A DNA stretch of 64,000 nucleotides from assembly GCF_030541005.1 (NCBI RefSeq), contig NZ_JASSVM010000003.1, positions 186,001-250,000 of the forward strand. Direction: 5' to 3'. The notes beneath the pieces are model-generated. The model saw only the letters and a program-made list of their open reading frames with translations. It had not been told where the DNA came from and ran no database searches. The translations under genes were made by a program, and so were the position numbers. Origin of the DNA: Marinobacter sp. SS5-14b. GTDB taxonomy: Bacteria; Pseudomonadota; Gammaproteobacteria; Pseudomonadales; Oleiphilaceae. Of the stretch, positions 37,977 to 48,418 are shown in pieces; within the stretch, counting starts at the first letter, position 1, and each line of letters opens with the position of its first letter.

Positions 37977-39164
37977 ATGGCCTGGAATGAACCGGGTGGT
38001 AACCGTAACGACAACGATCCCTGGGGAACCGGTGGCGGTCGTCGCGGCAATGATCAGGGTCCGCCAGACCTGGACGAAGCGCTGAAAAAGGGGCTCGATA
38101 AACTCAATCGCATGCTGGGCGGCAAGGGTGGCTCAGGCAATAACGGCAATTCCGGATCCAGCGGCGGCAGTGGTGGCTTCGGTGCCATTCTTGCGATTGC
38201 GGCGATTCTGGTGGTTGGTTACGTCATATACCAATCGTTCTACACAGTAGACGAACAGGAACGGGCCGTAGTGCTTCGCTTTGGTGAGTACAATCGTACC
38301 GAGGAGCCCGGTTTGCGCTTCAAGGTGCCGCTGATCGATTCGGCTACCAAAGTTCTGGTTACCAGTGTGCGCACGGCCCAGTCATCCGGCCAGATGCTGA
38401 CCCAGGATGAAAACCTGGTTACGGTGGATCTTCAGGTTCAATACCGGGTGGGCGACGCCAAGGCCTATGTGCTCAATGTGCGGGACTCCAACCAGGCGCT
38501 CGCATTTGCGACGGACAGTGCGTTGCGCCACGAAGTGGGCAGCTCTTCACTGGATGACGTGTTAACCGAAGGTCGTGCCGAGTTAGCGGTCAGGGTTGAG
38601 CAAAGGTTGCAGAGCTTCCTGAAAGAGTACGGTACCGGGCTCGAAATCGTTCGGGTCAACGTTGAAAGCACTCAGCCACCGGCACCGGTGCAGGATGCCT
38701 TCCGTGAAGTTCAGCGTGCCCGGGAAGACGAGCAACGCCTGAAGGAAGAAGCCGAAACCTACCGTAACAAGATTGTTCCGGAAGCCCGCGGCCAGGCCCA
38801 GCGTATGATCGAAGAAGCCAATGCCTATAAAGCCGAAGTTATCGAACGTGCCCGTGGTGAAACCGCCCGCTTTAACGAGCTGCTCGCCGTGTATGAGAGC
38901 GCGCCGGTGGTGACGCGGGAGCGCATGTATCTGCAGGCGATGGAACAGGTGCTGGGTAGCAGCAGCAAAATCTTCGTGGATGCCGAGAGCAGTGGAAATA
39001 TGATGTATCTGCCTCTGGACAGGCTAACCCAAGGCCGGCTGCCCGTCACCGGTTCCGGATCGTCCGGCTCAGGTAACCAGCAGATCGATGTCCAGACGCT
39101 GACTGACCAGGTTTTGCAGGAATTGCGTACCCGGCAGGACGTGAATACCCGGAGGAGTAGATAA
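37977..39164 (+). CDS. hflK: FtsH protease activity modulator HflK
   Basis: Membrane SPFH/band-7 protein that with HflC surrounds the FtsH protease. It has 395 residues: a Gly/Asn-rich N-terminal cytoplasmic tail (MAWNEPGGNRNDNDPWG...), a transmembrane helix (GAILAIAAILVVGYVIY), a band-7 domain (about 95-270), a coiled coil with alternating Glu/Arg, and a Gly/Ser-rich end. Good ribosome binding site (CGGAGA). hflC starts four bases after its stop. Confidence 0.96.
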   Translation: MAWNEPGGNRNDNDPWGTGGGRRGNDQGPPDLDEALKKGLDKLNRMLGGKGGSGNNGNSGSSGGSGGFGAILAIAAILVVGYVIYQSFYTVDEQERAVVLRFGEYNRTEEPGLRFKVPLIDSATKVLVTSVRTAQSSGQMLTQDENLVTVDLQVQYRVGDAKAYVLNVRDSNQALAFATDSALRHEVGSSSLDDVLTEGRAELAVRVEQRLQSFLKEYGTGLEIVRVNVESTQPPAPVQDAFREVQRAREDEQRLKEEAETYRNKIVPEARGQAQRMIEEANAYKAEVIERARGETARFNELLAVYESAPVVTRERMYLQAMEQVLGSSSKIFVDAESSGNMMYLPLDRLTQGRLPVTGSGSSGSGNQQIDVQTLTDQVLQELRTRQDVNTRRSR

Positions 39165-39167
39165 GTT

Positions 39168-40043
39168 ATGGGACCTAAAGGTGTATTGGGCCTTGCAGGC
39201 GCCCTCATTGTCGTCCTGCTCGTATTGTCCAGCGTGTATATCATTCCAGAGACCCATCGCGGCGTTAAGCTCCGGTTTGGTGAGTTGGTTGAGACCAGCA
39301 TCGAGGCGGGTATCCACTTCAAGGTTCCGGTTATTGACCAGATCCGCGAGTTTGATATCCGTGTTCTGACGATGGACTTGCCCTCAAGGCAGTATCTGAC
39401 CATCGAGAAGAAACCACTCGACGTGGATTCCTACGTCGCCTGGAAAATCCGTAACGTTGATCAGTTCTATCGGGCGACCGGCGGCGATGAGTTGCGGGCG
39501 CAAACGCTGATTCTGTCACGTGTGGACAACGGTCTGCGCGACGAGTTCGGTGTGCGTACCATGCACGAGGTGGTTTCCGGTCAGCGGGATGAGCTGATGC
39601 ACACACTTCGCGATCGTGCCAACGAGACAGCGGTGAAAGAATTCGGTATTGAAATTATTGATATCCGGGTCAAGGCTATCGAGTTCCCGGGATCGGTCAG
39701 CGAGAACGTGTATCGCCGGATGGCAACCGAGCGCCAGAAGCTGGCTCAGGAATTCCGTTCCCGTGGCCTCGAACTTGCGGAAGGTATTCGGGCGGATGCT
39801 GATCGTCAGCAAACCGTAACCCTGGCCAATGCTTTTGCTGAAGCGGAGACGACCCGCGGTGAAGGTGATGGTGAAGCGGCCCGGATCTACGCGGATTCTT
39901 ACGGCAGCAACGAGGAGTTTTACAGTTTTTACCGGAGCTTGCAGGCGTACCAGAATACCTTTTCTGGTAAGGATGACATCATGGTCATCGACTCCAGCAG
40001 CGACTTCATGAAATTCCTGAAGAACCCTGCCGGAGCCAACTAA
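39168..40043 (+). CDS. hflC: protease modulator HflC
   Basis: Partner of HflK in the FtsH regulatory complex, 291 residues. An N-terminal transmembrane anchor (GVLGLAGALIVVLLVLSSVYII) precedes the band-7 domain with VKLRFGELV and PVIDQIREFD. The C-terminus has the characteristic FYSFYRSLQAYQNTF segment. A strong terminator follows, closing the run that starts at nnrD or hfq. Confidence 0.96.
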   Translation: MGPKGVLGLAGALIVVLLVLSSVYIIPETHRGVKLRFGELVETSIEAGIHFKVPVIDQIREFDIRVLTMDLPSRQYLTIEKKPLDVDSYVAWKIRNVDQFYRATGGDELRAQTLILSRVDNGLRDEFGVRTMHEVVSGQRDELMHTLRDRANETAVKEFGIEIIDIRVKAIEFPGSVSENVYRRMATERQKLAQEFRSRGLELAEGIRADADRQQTVTLANAFAEAETTRGEGDGEAARIYADSYGSNEEFYSFYRSLQAYQNTFSGKDDIMVIDSSSDFMKFLKNPAGAN

Positions 40044-40061
40044 GTCCGTTGGCGAAGGACG

Positions 40062-40094
40062 AAAACCGGAATACTCAGGTATTCCGGTTTTTTT
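40062..40094 (+). terminator. intrinsic terminator after hflC
   Basis: AAAACCGGAATAC-TCAG-GTATTCCGGTTTTTTT, a 13-base perfect stem with a T-run. Confidence 0.9.
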
Positions 40095-40218
40095 GTGCCT
40101 GCCAAGGGTGTAGAATTCTGGCGGTTTTGTGCGGGCATTTTTATGCCCGGGCATCCTGAACCCTGAGTCATTCCCCCGGCACTTTTGCCGGTGACGGAAA
40201 AACGGACAACTGAATCTC

Positions 40219-41400
40219 ATGACAGTATCTGATCGCTGGTTACTGCCAGACGGAGTAGAAGACATTCTGCCCCCTCTGGCCGGACGGATCGAGTCCCTGC
40301 GCCGGGATGTAATGGACACCTGCCAACGCTGGGGTTACCAGTTGGTGATTCCGCCCCTGATTGAATATCTTGAGTCACTGTTCACCGGTACCGGGCATGA
40401 CCTGGAGTTGCAGACCTTCAAGCTGACCGATCAGCTCACCGGTCGGATGATGGGGGTGCGGGCTGACATGACGCCGCAGGCCGCCCGTATCGATGCGCAC
40501 ACCCTGGGCCAGGAAGGTATTACCCGCCTTTGCTATGCCGGCCATGTGTTACATACCCGGCCCAGACACATGCTCACTGGTCGAACCCCGATTCAGGCAG
40601 GCTGCGAGCTGTTTGGCAGCACCTCGGAGGCTGCGGACCTCGAGGTCATCAGCCTGATGCTGGAAACACTCCGGGTTGCGGGCCTTCCGCGCGTCCACCT
40701 CGATTTGGCCCACGTTTCCATTTATGAAAGTCTGATTGCGGCCTCTGGCTTCGATAAAGAGACCGAAGCCGCGGTGTTTGATGCCATGACGAGGAAGTCG
40801 GTACCTGAGCTGGATAAGCTGTTGGGTGCTTGTGCGCCGGGATCTGCCGGTGCCCGCCTTCGCGAGCTGGCCCGAGTGAGCGGTGGTCTTGAGGCCCTGG
40901 ACAGTGCCCGGACTATTCTGGGCGGAGCGTCTGATGCGCTCGATGCAGCGCTTGAGCAGCTTGCCCGGGTGGCTGACATGCTGGGTCGGGATTTCCCGGA
41001 AGTGAGCCTGGGTTTCGATTTCTGTGAGCTGCGTGGTTACAACTATCACACCGGGCTGGTGTTTGCCGCCTATGTGCCTGGCCACGGTGATTCAGTGGCC
41101 AAGGGTGGTCGGTATGACGCCATCGGCAGTGATTTTGGCCGTGCCCGCCCGGCGACCGGCTTCAGCCTCGATATACGAGCTCTGGTGGCTCTGGGTGAGC
41201 GCCCCTACACGCGATTGGGCGCCATCTGGGCCCCGGCCGTGGACGACTCCGCACTGGAGGGCGTTATTGCCGGGTTGAGAATGACTGAAACCGTCATCAG
41301 AGCGTTGCCAGGTGACCCGACGACAGAGCCCCGAGAGAGGGGCTGCGATCGTCAACTGGTTAAGCAAGACGGGCAATGGGTTGTGGAAATGCTGGGCTGA
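40219..41400 (+). CDS. hisZ: ATP phosphoribosyltransferase regulatory subunit
   Basis: HisRS-like subunit required by the short form of HisG for the first step of histidine synthesis. It has 393 residues with class II synthetase-like motifs (LPDGVEDILPP at the start, DMTPQAARIDA, CYAGHVLHTRP) but no anticodon-binding domain. The order hflC-hisZ-purA is that of Pseudomonas. hisG itself is not in the window. Confidence 0.95.
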   Translation: MTVSDRWLLPDGVEDILPPLAGRIESLRRDVMDTCQRWGYQLVIPPLIEYLESLFTGTGHDLELQTFKLTDQLTGRMMGVRADMTPQAARIDAHTLGQEGITRLCYAGHVLHTRPRHMLTGRTPIQAGCELFGSTSEAADLEVISLMLETLRVAGLPRVHLDLAHVSIYESLIAASGFDKETEAAVFDAMTRKSVPELDKLLGACAPGSAGARLRELARVSGGLEALDSARTILGGASDALDAALEQLARVADMLGRDFPEVSLGFDFCELRGYNYHTGLVFAAYVPGHGDSVAKGGRYDAIGSDFGRARPATGFSLDIRALVALGERPYTRLGAIWAPAVDDSALEGVIAGLRMTETVIRALPGDPTTEPRERGCDRQLVKQDGQWVVEMLG

Positions 41401-41476
41401 CGCGTTCTGCTGCAGTGTTTTACGAGTTTTCCTGAGTAAATGTGCAAGGCGCCAGCCTCCGGGCGGCCTGACGTGA

Positions 41477-42781
<1,305 letters not shown>

Positions 42782-42795
42782 GTTTCAGAGCTAAC

Positions 42796-42832
42796 AAAAA
42801 CCGCCTGTCGCTGATGCTGCAGGCGGTTTTTT
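42796..42832. terminator. bidirectional terminator between purA and cmoB
   Basis: AAAACCGCCTG ... CAGGCGGTTTTTT, with an A-run on the left and T-run on the right. It can act on both strands for the two convergent genes. Confidence 0.9.
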
Positions 42833-42848
42833 GCTTCTGGTGTGGCGG

Positions 42849-43841
42849 TCAGGGCTTTTGGGCAATAATTGTGGCCCGTTTTGGGCCCGGATAGCCTTCG
42901 ACGGTTTTAGTCGGGTCGTCCGGATCAAGGAAGTCGGCCAGCGAATTGAAGCGCATCCAGTCAGTGCGGCGCTGCTCGTCCGTTGTGGTATCGCTCACGT
43001 CCACCACCCTTGCGCTCATAAACCCGGCTCGGTCCATCCAGCGCAGCAGGGTCGGGCAGCTGGGCAGAAACCACACGTTGCGCATCTGACCGTAGCGGTC
43101 TTCTGGCATCAGGCTGTAACCTTCCGGGCCATCCACCACCAGCGTTTCTAACACCAGCTCGCCGCCCCGGCGGAGGGTGCCTTTGAGCTCCAGCAGGTGA
43201 TCCAGTGGCGACCGGCGGTGATAGAGAACGCCCATGGAGAAGGTGGTGTCGAACAGTTCAAGGTTTCCTGGCAGGTCTTCCATGCGCACGGGCAGTAAGT
43301 CTACCGGAACGTCGCCAAGGTACCCCTTGACTGCAAGGAACTGGAACATGAACAGCAGCCCCGGGTCGATGCCCACCACCCGTTTTGCACCGGCGCCGGC
43401 CATGCGCCAGCAGTGGTAGCCTGAGCCGCAACCGACATCCAGAATAGTGCGCCCGTTTAAATCGGCCAGATGAGGGGCTACGCGGTCCCACTTCCAGTCT
43501 GAGCGCCATTCGGTATCAATATGAGTGCCGAAGAAGTCGAACGGGCCTTTGCGCCAGGGCATCAGCCCTCGCAATCCCTGTTCGAGGCTTGCGGCGTCGG
43601 AAGCGGTCAGGGTGCCCGGCGCTGTGACGGTCACGGCTGAGCGGTTCAGCTCAACGGTTGTCCCCTTGACCTTGGGCAGGGCAGCGAGTGCCGCTTGCCA
43701 GCGCGTCATGTCGCCATGGGGACTTTCCTCAAAGCGCCTCGTCAGCTGACTGCTGAGCAGTCTGGCCCAGGCCTCATGGCCGTTGTGATTCAGGTAGGTG
43801 AGTATCGGGGTAAAGTGATTGCGCCAGTCAAAAACGGCCAT
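42849..43841 (-). CDS. cmoB: tRNA U34 carboxymethyltransferase
   Basis: Transfers a carboxymethyl group from carboxy-SAM to 5-hydroxyuridine at tRNA position 34 to give cmo5U. It has 330 residues with the SAM-fold motif ILDVGCGSGYHCWRM and the family segments PFDFFGTHIDTEWRSDWKWDR and SMGVLYHRRSPLDHL. It follows cmoA by 21 bases in the same operon. Confidence 0.95.
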   Translation of the reverse strand: MAVFDWRNHFTPILTYLNHNGHEAWARLLSSQLTRRFEESPHGDMTRWQAALAALPKVKGTTVELNRSAVTVTAPGTLTASDAASLEQGLRGLMPWRKGPFDFFGTHIDTEWRSDWKWDRVAPHLADLNGRTILDVGCGSGYHCWRMAGAGAKRVVGIDPGLLFMFQFLAVKGYLGDVPVDLLPVRMEDLPGNLELFDTTFSMGVLYHRRSPLDHLLELKGTLRRGGELVLETLVVDGPEGYSLMPEDRYGQMRNVWFLPSCPTLLRWMDRAGFMSARVVDVSDTTTDEQRRTDWMRFNSLADFLDPDDPTKTVEGYPGPKRATIIAQKP

Positions 43842-43862
43842 GGGTTTTGGTCTGTCCTGGAG

Positions 43863-44618
43863 TTATTGGCTCTTGATGGCCAGGATGGAAACAAAGTTGA
43901 AGCACTGGTACCAAACCAGAACCTGATCAAAACCTGCACTGTTCAGTCGTTCGCGATGCACGGCGAGGGTTTCGGGAATCAGCACCTTTTCAATGGCCGC
44001 GCGCTTCTGGCTGATTTCCAGGTCGGAATAGCCGTTTGCGCGTTTGAATTCGTGGTGCAGTCGGGTCTGGGTGTCTTGCTCCGGCTCCGACTCAAAGCGG
44101 ATTTTCTCCGAAAGAATCAGTACGCCGCCGGGCAGGGTTGCATCCGCAATCCGCTTCAGCAGCGCCAGGCGTTGTTCAGGCGGCACAAACTGCAGTGTAA
44201 AGTTGAGCGTGGTGACGGATGCCCGGCTCAATTCCGTGGTCAGAATGTCTTCGCACCGCAGGGTGATTGGCAATTCGTGATCATCCAGTGCGATGTAATG
44301 TTCGCAACGCTCGATCATGGCGCTGGAGTTGTCTACCCCAACCAAGGCGCAATCCGCGTAGGGAATGCCATGGCGCATGGCAAGGGTGGAGGCGCCCAGA
44401 GAGCACCCCAGGTCGTAACAGTTCGAGCCGGACTGCACATACTGCTCGGTAATGACCTCGATCATCGGAATGATGGTGGTATAGCCGGGTACCGAGCGTC
44501 GGATCATGTCCGGAAACACCCGTGCCACCGAAGCGTCAAAACGAAAGTCTTCGGGGTTGCGTTCAGTGGCAAACAGTCGGTCGGTCAGCTGTTGCGGTGC
44601 TGATTTGTTACTGCTCAT
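43863..44618 (-). CDS. cmoA: carboxy-S-adenosyl-L-methionine synthase
   Basis: Makes carboxy-SAM from SAM and prephenate for CmoB. About 251 residues starting MSSNKSAPQQLTDRLFA. The ATG at 44618 has GAGGG six bases upstream, and a longer in-frame start at 44687 would encode an atypical Pro-rich leader. The SAM motif is CYDLGCSLGASTLAM. Its start overlaps the end of the upstream unknown gene by 11 bases. Confidence 0.95.
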   Translation of the reverse strand: MSSNKSAPQQLTDRLFATERNPEDFRFDASVARVFPDMIRRSVPGYTTIIPMIEVITEQYVQSGSNCYDLGCSLGASTLAMRHGIPYADCALVGVDNSSAMIERCEHYIALDDHELPITLRCEDILTTELSRASVTTLNFTLQFVPPEQRLALLKRIADATLPGGVLILSEKIRFESEPEQDTQTRLHHEFKRANGYSDLEISQKRAAIEKVLIPETLAVHRERLNSAGFDQVLVWYQCFNFVSILAIKSQ

Positions 44619-44979
44619 TGTCGCCCTCAGCGGCAGGCTCGGATGCCAGGTCCATGTCGGTGGGTGAGGGGCGGCTGCAACGAACACCCCGGTTCTTGTA
44701 GTCTACCAGGATGCCGCGGAAAGACGGGTCTACATCAGCGGCAATGGCAAGGAAGCCGTTTTCGCAGACGGCATGCAATTCGGAGGATTTTCGGGACATC
44801 AGGAACTCTTCTCCGGGCTTTACGTGAATAGCCTGGAAGTCACCGACCGGAGCGTGGTCCTTGTTGTCAGAGTGATCAATTCGACCGCTGGCCTCCAGAG
44901 CCAGAACCGTGCCAGTGATCGCGACCACGGCCGTGATGATCAGGCTCCGCACTGAGTACCGGTTTTCGCTTGCGCTCAT
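44608..44979 (-). CDS. unknown single-helix membrane protein in the srkA-cmoA operon
   Basis: A 123-residue protein with an N-terminal transmembrane helix (SLIITAVVAITGTVLALEA) and a periplasmic domain of about 85 residues. That domain contains two Cys (AVCENGF and VRCSRP) that could form a disulfide, then an acidic tail. It lies 21 bases after srkA and overlaps cmoA by 11 bases, so it is cotranscribed with both. I do not recognise the family. Confidence 0.75.
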   Translation of the reverse strand: MSASENRYSVRSLIITAVVAITGTVLALEASGRIDHSDNKDHAPVGDFQAIHVKPGEEFLMSRKSSELHAVCENGFLAIAADVDPSFRGILVDYKNRGVRCSRPSPTDMDLASEPAAEGDNEQ

Positions 44980-45000
44980 GACTACCTCTCTATTTAGTAT

Positions 45001-46020
45001 TCAGTATTGGCCTGGCAGGGTGATGGCTGGCTCCTGCAGGGCAGAAAGTTGCTCCCTTAATGCCAGAATCTGATCCGACCAGAACCGGGGCTGGCCAAAC
45101 CAGGGGAAGAATCGGGGGAACGCAGGGTCTTCCCAGCGCCGGGCCAGCCAGGCGCAGTGGGCCACCTGCCGGTAACAGCGCAGGGGTTCGATAAGGTGTC
45201 GCTCGCGCCTGTTGAAGTCGCGAAACATTTCATAGCCTTCCAGAAGTTCGCCCAATTGCTGGCCCTTTTCGGTGGCTTCGCCGTTGAGCAGCAACCACAT
45301 ATCTTGAACCGCCGGGCCAGTGCGGCAGTCATCCAGGTCTACAAACAGCATGCTTTCATCCCGGCACAGTATGTTGCCGGCATGGCAGTCGCCGTGAATG
45401 CGCAGGGTGTCTACAGGGCCCGCATCGTCCATCCGCTGTTTGCAGCCGGCGATCAGGTCAGGCATCAGGCTGTCCCAGGCTGGCCGAAGGTCGTCAGGTA
45501 CCCAGCCTCCATTAACCAGCAATGCGTTGCTCTCTTCCATACCCTGAATCAGGTCAAATCCCGGCCTGTGTTTGAAGGATCTGGTGGCGCCGATGTTGTG
45601 GATCTGGCCGAGCCATTGGCCAAGCCGGTAAAGGGTATCGGTAACACTGGTGTCTGGTGCCTGCCCGCCCCGCTGTGGAAACACTGCAAAATGAAATTCA
45701 CCATGGCGGCCGAGGGATTCACCGTTGCTCATGATCAGTGGTGCCACCACTGGAATGTCCTCGGCTTGCAGTTCCAGGCTAAAGTCGTGCTCTTCGCGAA
45801 TGGCGGCCTCAGACCAACGCCCCGGCCGGTAGAATTTGGCAATGACGGGTGCGCCTTCTTCCAGCCCTACCTGATAGACCCGGTTTTCATAACTGTTGAG
45901 GGCAAACAATCGCCCGCTAACGTCAAAGCCGGCCTCCTCAAGGGCGTCCAGAATGACTTCCGGGGTGAGGCTGTCGTAAGGGTGAGAGGAAGATGTCAGG
46001 TCAGAAGGCGCATTGTGCAT
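45001..46020 (-). CDS. srkA: stress response kinase SrkA (YihE/RdoA) family
   Basis: Serine/threonine protein kinase of the aminoglycoside-phosphotransferase fold; in E. coli it counters MazF-linked death under envelope stress. About 339 residues starting MHNAPSDLTSSSHPYDSLTPEVILDAL. The nucleotide-binding region has RVYQVGLEEGAPVIAKFYRPGRWS. The catalytic loop is RIHGDCHAGNILCRD and the metal motif LFVDLDDCRTGP. A longer in-frame start at 46179 is rejected because it would overlap the upstream gene heavily. It begins five bases after the gene at 46026. Confidence 0.9.
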   Translation of the reverse strand: MHNAPSDLTSSSHPYDSLTPEVILDALEEAGFDVSGRLFALNSYENRVYQVGLEEGAPVIAKFYRPGRWSEAAIREEHDFSLELQAEDIPVVAPLIMSNGESLGRHGEFHFAVFPQRGGQAPDTSVTDTLYRLGQWLGQIHNIGATRSFKHRPGFDLIQGMEESNALLVNGGWVPDDLRPAWDSLMPDLIAGCKQRMDDAGPVDTLRIHGDCHAGNILCRDESMLFVDLDDCRTGPAVQDMWLLLNGEATEKGQQLGELLEGYEMFRDFNRRERHLIEPLRCYRQVAHCAWLARRWEDPAFPRFFPWFGQPRFWSDQILALREQLSALQEPAITLPGQY

Positions 46021-46025
46021 AAAGT

Positions 46026-46448
46026 TCAGAAGGCCGTTGCTTGTCGGGATTTCAAGGCTTGCAGGTGGTACCAGTTTTCGTCCAGCTCCCAGCGCACACG
46101 TTTGATGGCGGATTCCGCCAGAATGATATCGCCGGCTCTGGCCTGGACCTGCGCCAGTTCCCGCTCTGCCTTTTGCCAATCGCGGTTGGTGTCGGCCAGG
46201 TGCTTCATGCCGGGGAAAACCGCCGACAGTGCCCGCTGGGTCGGAACCGAATGGGACCTTAGCGAGCTGATGATCGCTGTGTCACCCTCTACTCTGAGCA
46301 CCCGGTGCTGATAGGGGTAGCTGGCTACCATCTTATCGGATTTGAGTCGTTCGTTCAGGCTGATGACTTCAAAACCACGCCAGCCAATCCAGCTCACGAA
46401 TAGAGCGGCAACCACCATCACCGTAATAAACTGCTTCCTGTCTGACAT
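46026..46448 (-). CDS. unknown membrane-anchored protein upstream of srkA
   Basis: A 140-residue protein with an N-terminal transmembrane helix (FITVMVVAALFVSWIGWRGF). The extracytoplasmic helical region is rich in Arg/Glu (KAERELAQVQARAGDIILAESAIKRVRWEL). It is the first gene of a five-gene minus-strand run (this gene, srkA, unknown, cmoA, cmoB), ending five bases before srkA. No family recognised. Co-occurrence with srkA suggests a link to envelope stress, which is inference. Confidence 0.75.
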   Translation of the reverse strand: MSDRKQFITVMVVAALFVSWIGWRGFEVISLNERLKSDKMVASYPYQHRVLRVEGDTAIISSLRSHSVPTQRALSAVFPGMKHLADTNRDWQKAERELAQVQARAGDIILAESAIKRVRWELDENWYHLQALKSRQATAF

Positions 46449-46572
46449 ACCCTATGCTCCGTGCACCCGTTACGCTTGGGGTAAAGTATAACGGTTCTGA
46501 TAGCTCAGGTAATGCAACACCGTGCGATCTGGGTTAATTTCGCGTCTACCAACTGAAAAGCAGGCAAGTGTC

Positions 46573-47682
46573 GTGACGGAAGAAAGTTACCGTGTGCAAA
46601 CCGTGGTGATTGGTGCAGGAGTAGTGGGCCTGGCGATTGCCCGTGAGTTGGCAAAAGCGGGGCGGGAGGTGCTGGTTCTGGAGGCCGGGCCACGGTTTGG
46701 CGAAGGCACGTCGTCCCGTAACAGCGAAGTCATTCATGCCGGAATTTACTATCCGAAGGATTCACTCAAGGCTGATTTTTGTGTGCGCGGCCGGCATTTG
46801 CTCTACGACTATTGTGCAGCGCGGAAGGTCGGCCATCGCAAGTGCGGAAAATGGATTATTGCCACGGATGAGGCACAGGCTGTCCGTCTTGAGGCCATTC
46901 GCCAGCAGGCTGGCCATAACGGGGTACAGCTGCAACCTGCCGACGGCAACGCCGTTAGAAGCAGGTGCGTGGGTGTTCAGGCCGAAGCCGGGCTTTGGTC
47001 CCCTGAAACCGGTATTGTCGATAGCCACGGCTTGATGCTTTCTCTGTTGGGTGAGTTTGAGGATGCAGGGGGGCGGCTGGTGCTCAATAGCCCGGTGTTG
47101 CATGCGGAGTCAACCAACCATGGCCACACTTTGTGGGTGGGCGGTGAGGCCGGCGTTACCCTGGATGCCGCAGAGGTTATCAATGCTGCCGGGTTGGGTG
47201 CTCCGGGTCTGGCCCGCTGTTGGCAAGGGCTGCCGGACTCTGGCAAGCCTGTCCAATGGTTGGCCCGCGGCAGCTATTTCAGTTACGCCGGAAAACACCC
47301 TTTTGACACGCTGATCTATCCGTTGCCCGAGCCAGGGGGGCTCGGCGTGCATCTGACCCTGGACATGGCGGGGCAGGCCCGGTTTGGCCCGGATGTGGAG
47401 TGGCTTGACGCCGAGGATTACGCGGTGGATTCGAATCGCCGGGTGATCTTCGCGGAAGGCGTTCGCAAGTGGTGGCCAGCGCTCGATGCAGCCAGGCTTC
47501 AGCCTGCATACGCGGGTATCCGGCCAAAGCTGGCAGGGCCCGATGACGGCTTTTCAGATTTCAGGATCGATGGCCCGGACGAGCACGGAGTTCCTGGCCT
47601 GGTCAACCTGTTTGGTATTGAGTCACCGGGGCTCACATCCTGTCTGGCGATTGCTGAGTATGCGAACCAAAAACTGGGTTAG
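46573..47682 (+). CDS. FAD-dependent oxidoreductase of the L-2-hydroxyglutarate dehydrogenase (LhgO) family
   Basis: DAO-fold flavoprotein, about 369 residues from the GTG at 46573; an earlier in-frame GTG at 46522 is possible. The FAD-binding dinucleotide fold is VVIGAGVVGLAIARELAKAGREVLVLEAG. SSRNSEVIHAGIYYP is the hallmark of the L2HGDH/LhgO group, and DEHGVPGLVNLFGIESPGLTS is the C-terminal FAD motif. It probably oxidises L-2-hydroxyglutarate or a similar hydroxy acid to the quinone pool. It is somewhat shorter than E. coli LhgO. The 3' end overlaps convergent comF by four bases. Confidence 0.85.
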   Translation: MTEESYRVQTVVIGAGVVGLAIARELAKAGREVLVLEAGPRFGEGTSSRNSEVIHAGIYYPKDSLKADFCVRGRHLLYDYCAARKVGHRKCGKWIIATDEAQAVRLEAIRQQAGHNGVQLQPADGNAVRSRCVGVQAEAGLWSPETGIVDSHGLMLSLLGEFEDAGGRLVLNSPVLHAESTNHGHTLWVGGEAGVTLDAAEVINAAGLGAPGLARCWQGLPDSGKPVQWLARGSYFSYAGKHPFDTLIYPLPEPGGLGVHLTLDMAGQARFGPDVEWLDAEDYAVDSNRRVIFAEGVRKWWPALDAARLQPAYAGIRPKLAGPDDGFSDFRIDGPDEHGVPGLVNLFGIESPGLTSCLAIAEYANQKLG

Positions 47683-48407
47683 CCGGGTGTCCGGGCGAGA
47701 GCCCATACCTGAATGTCGGTGGCGCCGGCATCCGCCAGGGTGCGGGCCAGAACCCTCGCGGTTGCTCCAGTCGTGACCACGTCATCGATAATGGCGACCC
47801 TTTGGGGCACCGGGCCGCAAATTTCGAAAACGCCGTCGAGATTGCGCAGCCTTCCAGCCCGGCCCAGCTCTCGTTGGGCTTTGGCTCGTTTTTTTCGGCG
47901 CACAATGTTTGCGGCTACCGGAATGTCCAGATATGTGCCCAGGTGCTCTGCGATGTCCTGGGCCTGGTTGAACCCGCGTTGCCATCGCCGAAACCAGTGC
48001 ATCGGGGCCGGAATCAGTGCTTCTGGCCGCTCATTCTGTGTCAACTGCTCATCCAGAAAACCACCGAAATCTGCCAGCAAGGGCCGGGCGAACTTCCGGT
48101 GGCCATGGTATTTGTAGCGCCCAATCATGCCATCGACAGGAAACTGATAACGCCATGGGATGAGGGATCTGGAATAGGGCGGAGGTGAGGTTTGGCATTC
48201 ACCACAACGCATGCCTGGTATTGAAAACGCCATCGGCAGGGCGCAGGTGTGGCAGCGCCAGCGATTGCCTGGAAGATCGGCCCGACAGCCGTCGCAAAGC
48301 CCGAAGCGGGCGTCTGGCGAAAGGCACGTAACACAGCGTCCACTTTTGTTTGCGCTGTTAACCTTTTTCTCAACGAAGGTTGACAGCGAATTCAGTCCGT
48401 TTATCAT
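47679..48407 (-). CDS. ComF family phosphoribosyltransferase-like protein
   Basis: A 242-residue protein of the ComF/GntX family. The N-terminal zinc finger is CVTCLSPDARFGLCDGC followed by CHTCALPM and CGEC. The C-terminal phosphoribosyltransferase-like domain has VAIIDDVVTTGATARVLARTL. ComF is involved in natural transformation in several bacteria. It is divergent from bioB, and a BirA-like operator overlaps its first codons. Confidence 0.9.
   Translation of the reverse strand: MINGLNSLSTFVEKKVNSANKSGRCVTCLSPDARFGLCDGCRADLPGNRWRCHTCALPMAFSIPGMRCGECQTSPPPYSRSLIPWRYQFPVDGMIGRYKYHGHRKFARPLLADFGGFLDEQLTQNERPEALIPAPMHWFRRWQRGFNQAQDIAEHLGTYLDIPVAANIVRRKKRAKAQRELGRAGRLRNLDGVFEICGPVPQRVAIIDDVVTTGATARVLARTLADAGATDIQVWALARTPG
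48356..48385. promoter_or_regulatory. BirA-type operator 1
   Basis: TGTTAACC (48356-48363), 14 bases, GGTTGACA (48378-48385). This is the dyad of biotin-repressor sites. The right half-site contains the TTGACA -35 box of the bioB promoter. It lies inside the first codons of comF. Confidence 0.75.
48380..48407 (+). promoter_or_regulatory. probable bioB promoter
   Basis: A perfect TTGACA (48380-48385), a 16-base spacer and TATCAT (48402-48407). It is flanked by two BirA-like operators, so repression in biotin-replete cells is expected. Confidence 0.65.
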
Positions 48408-48418
48408 CTCGGTTTATC

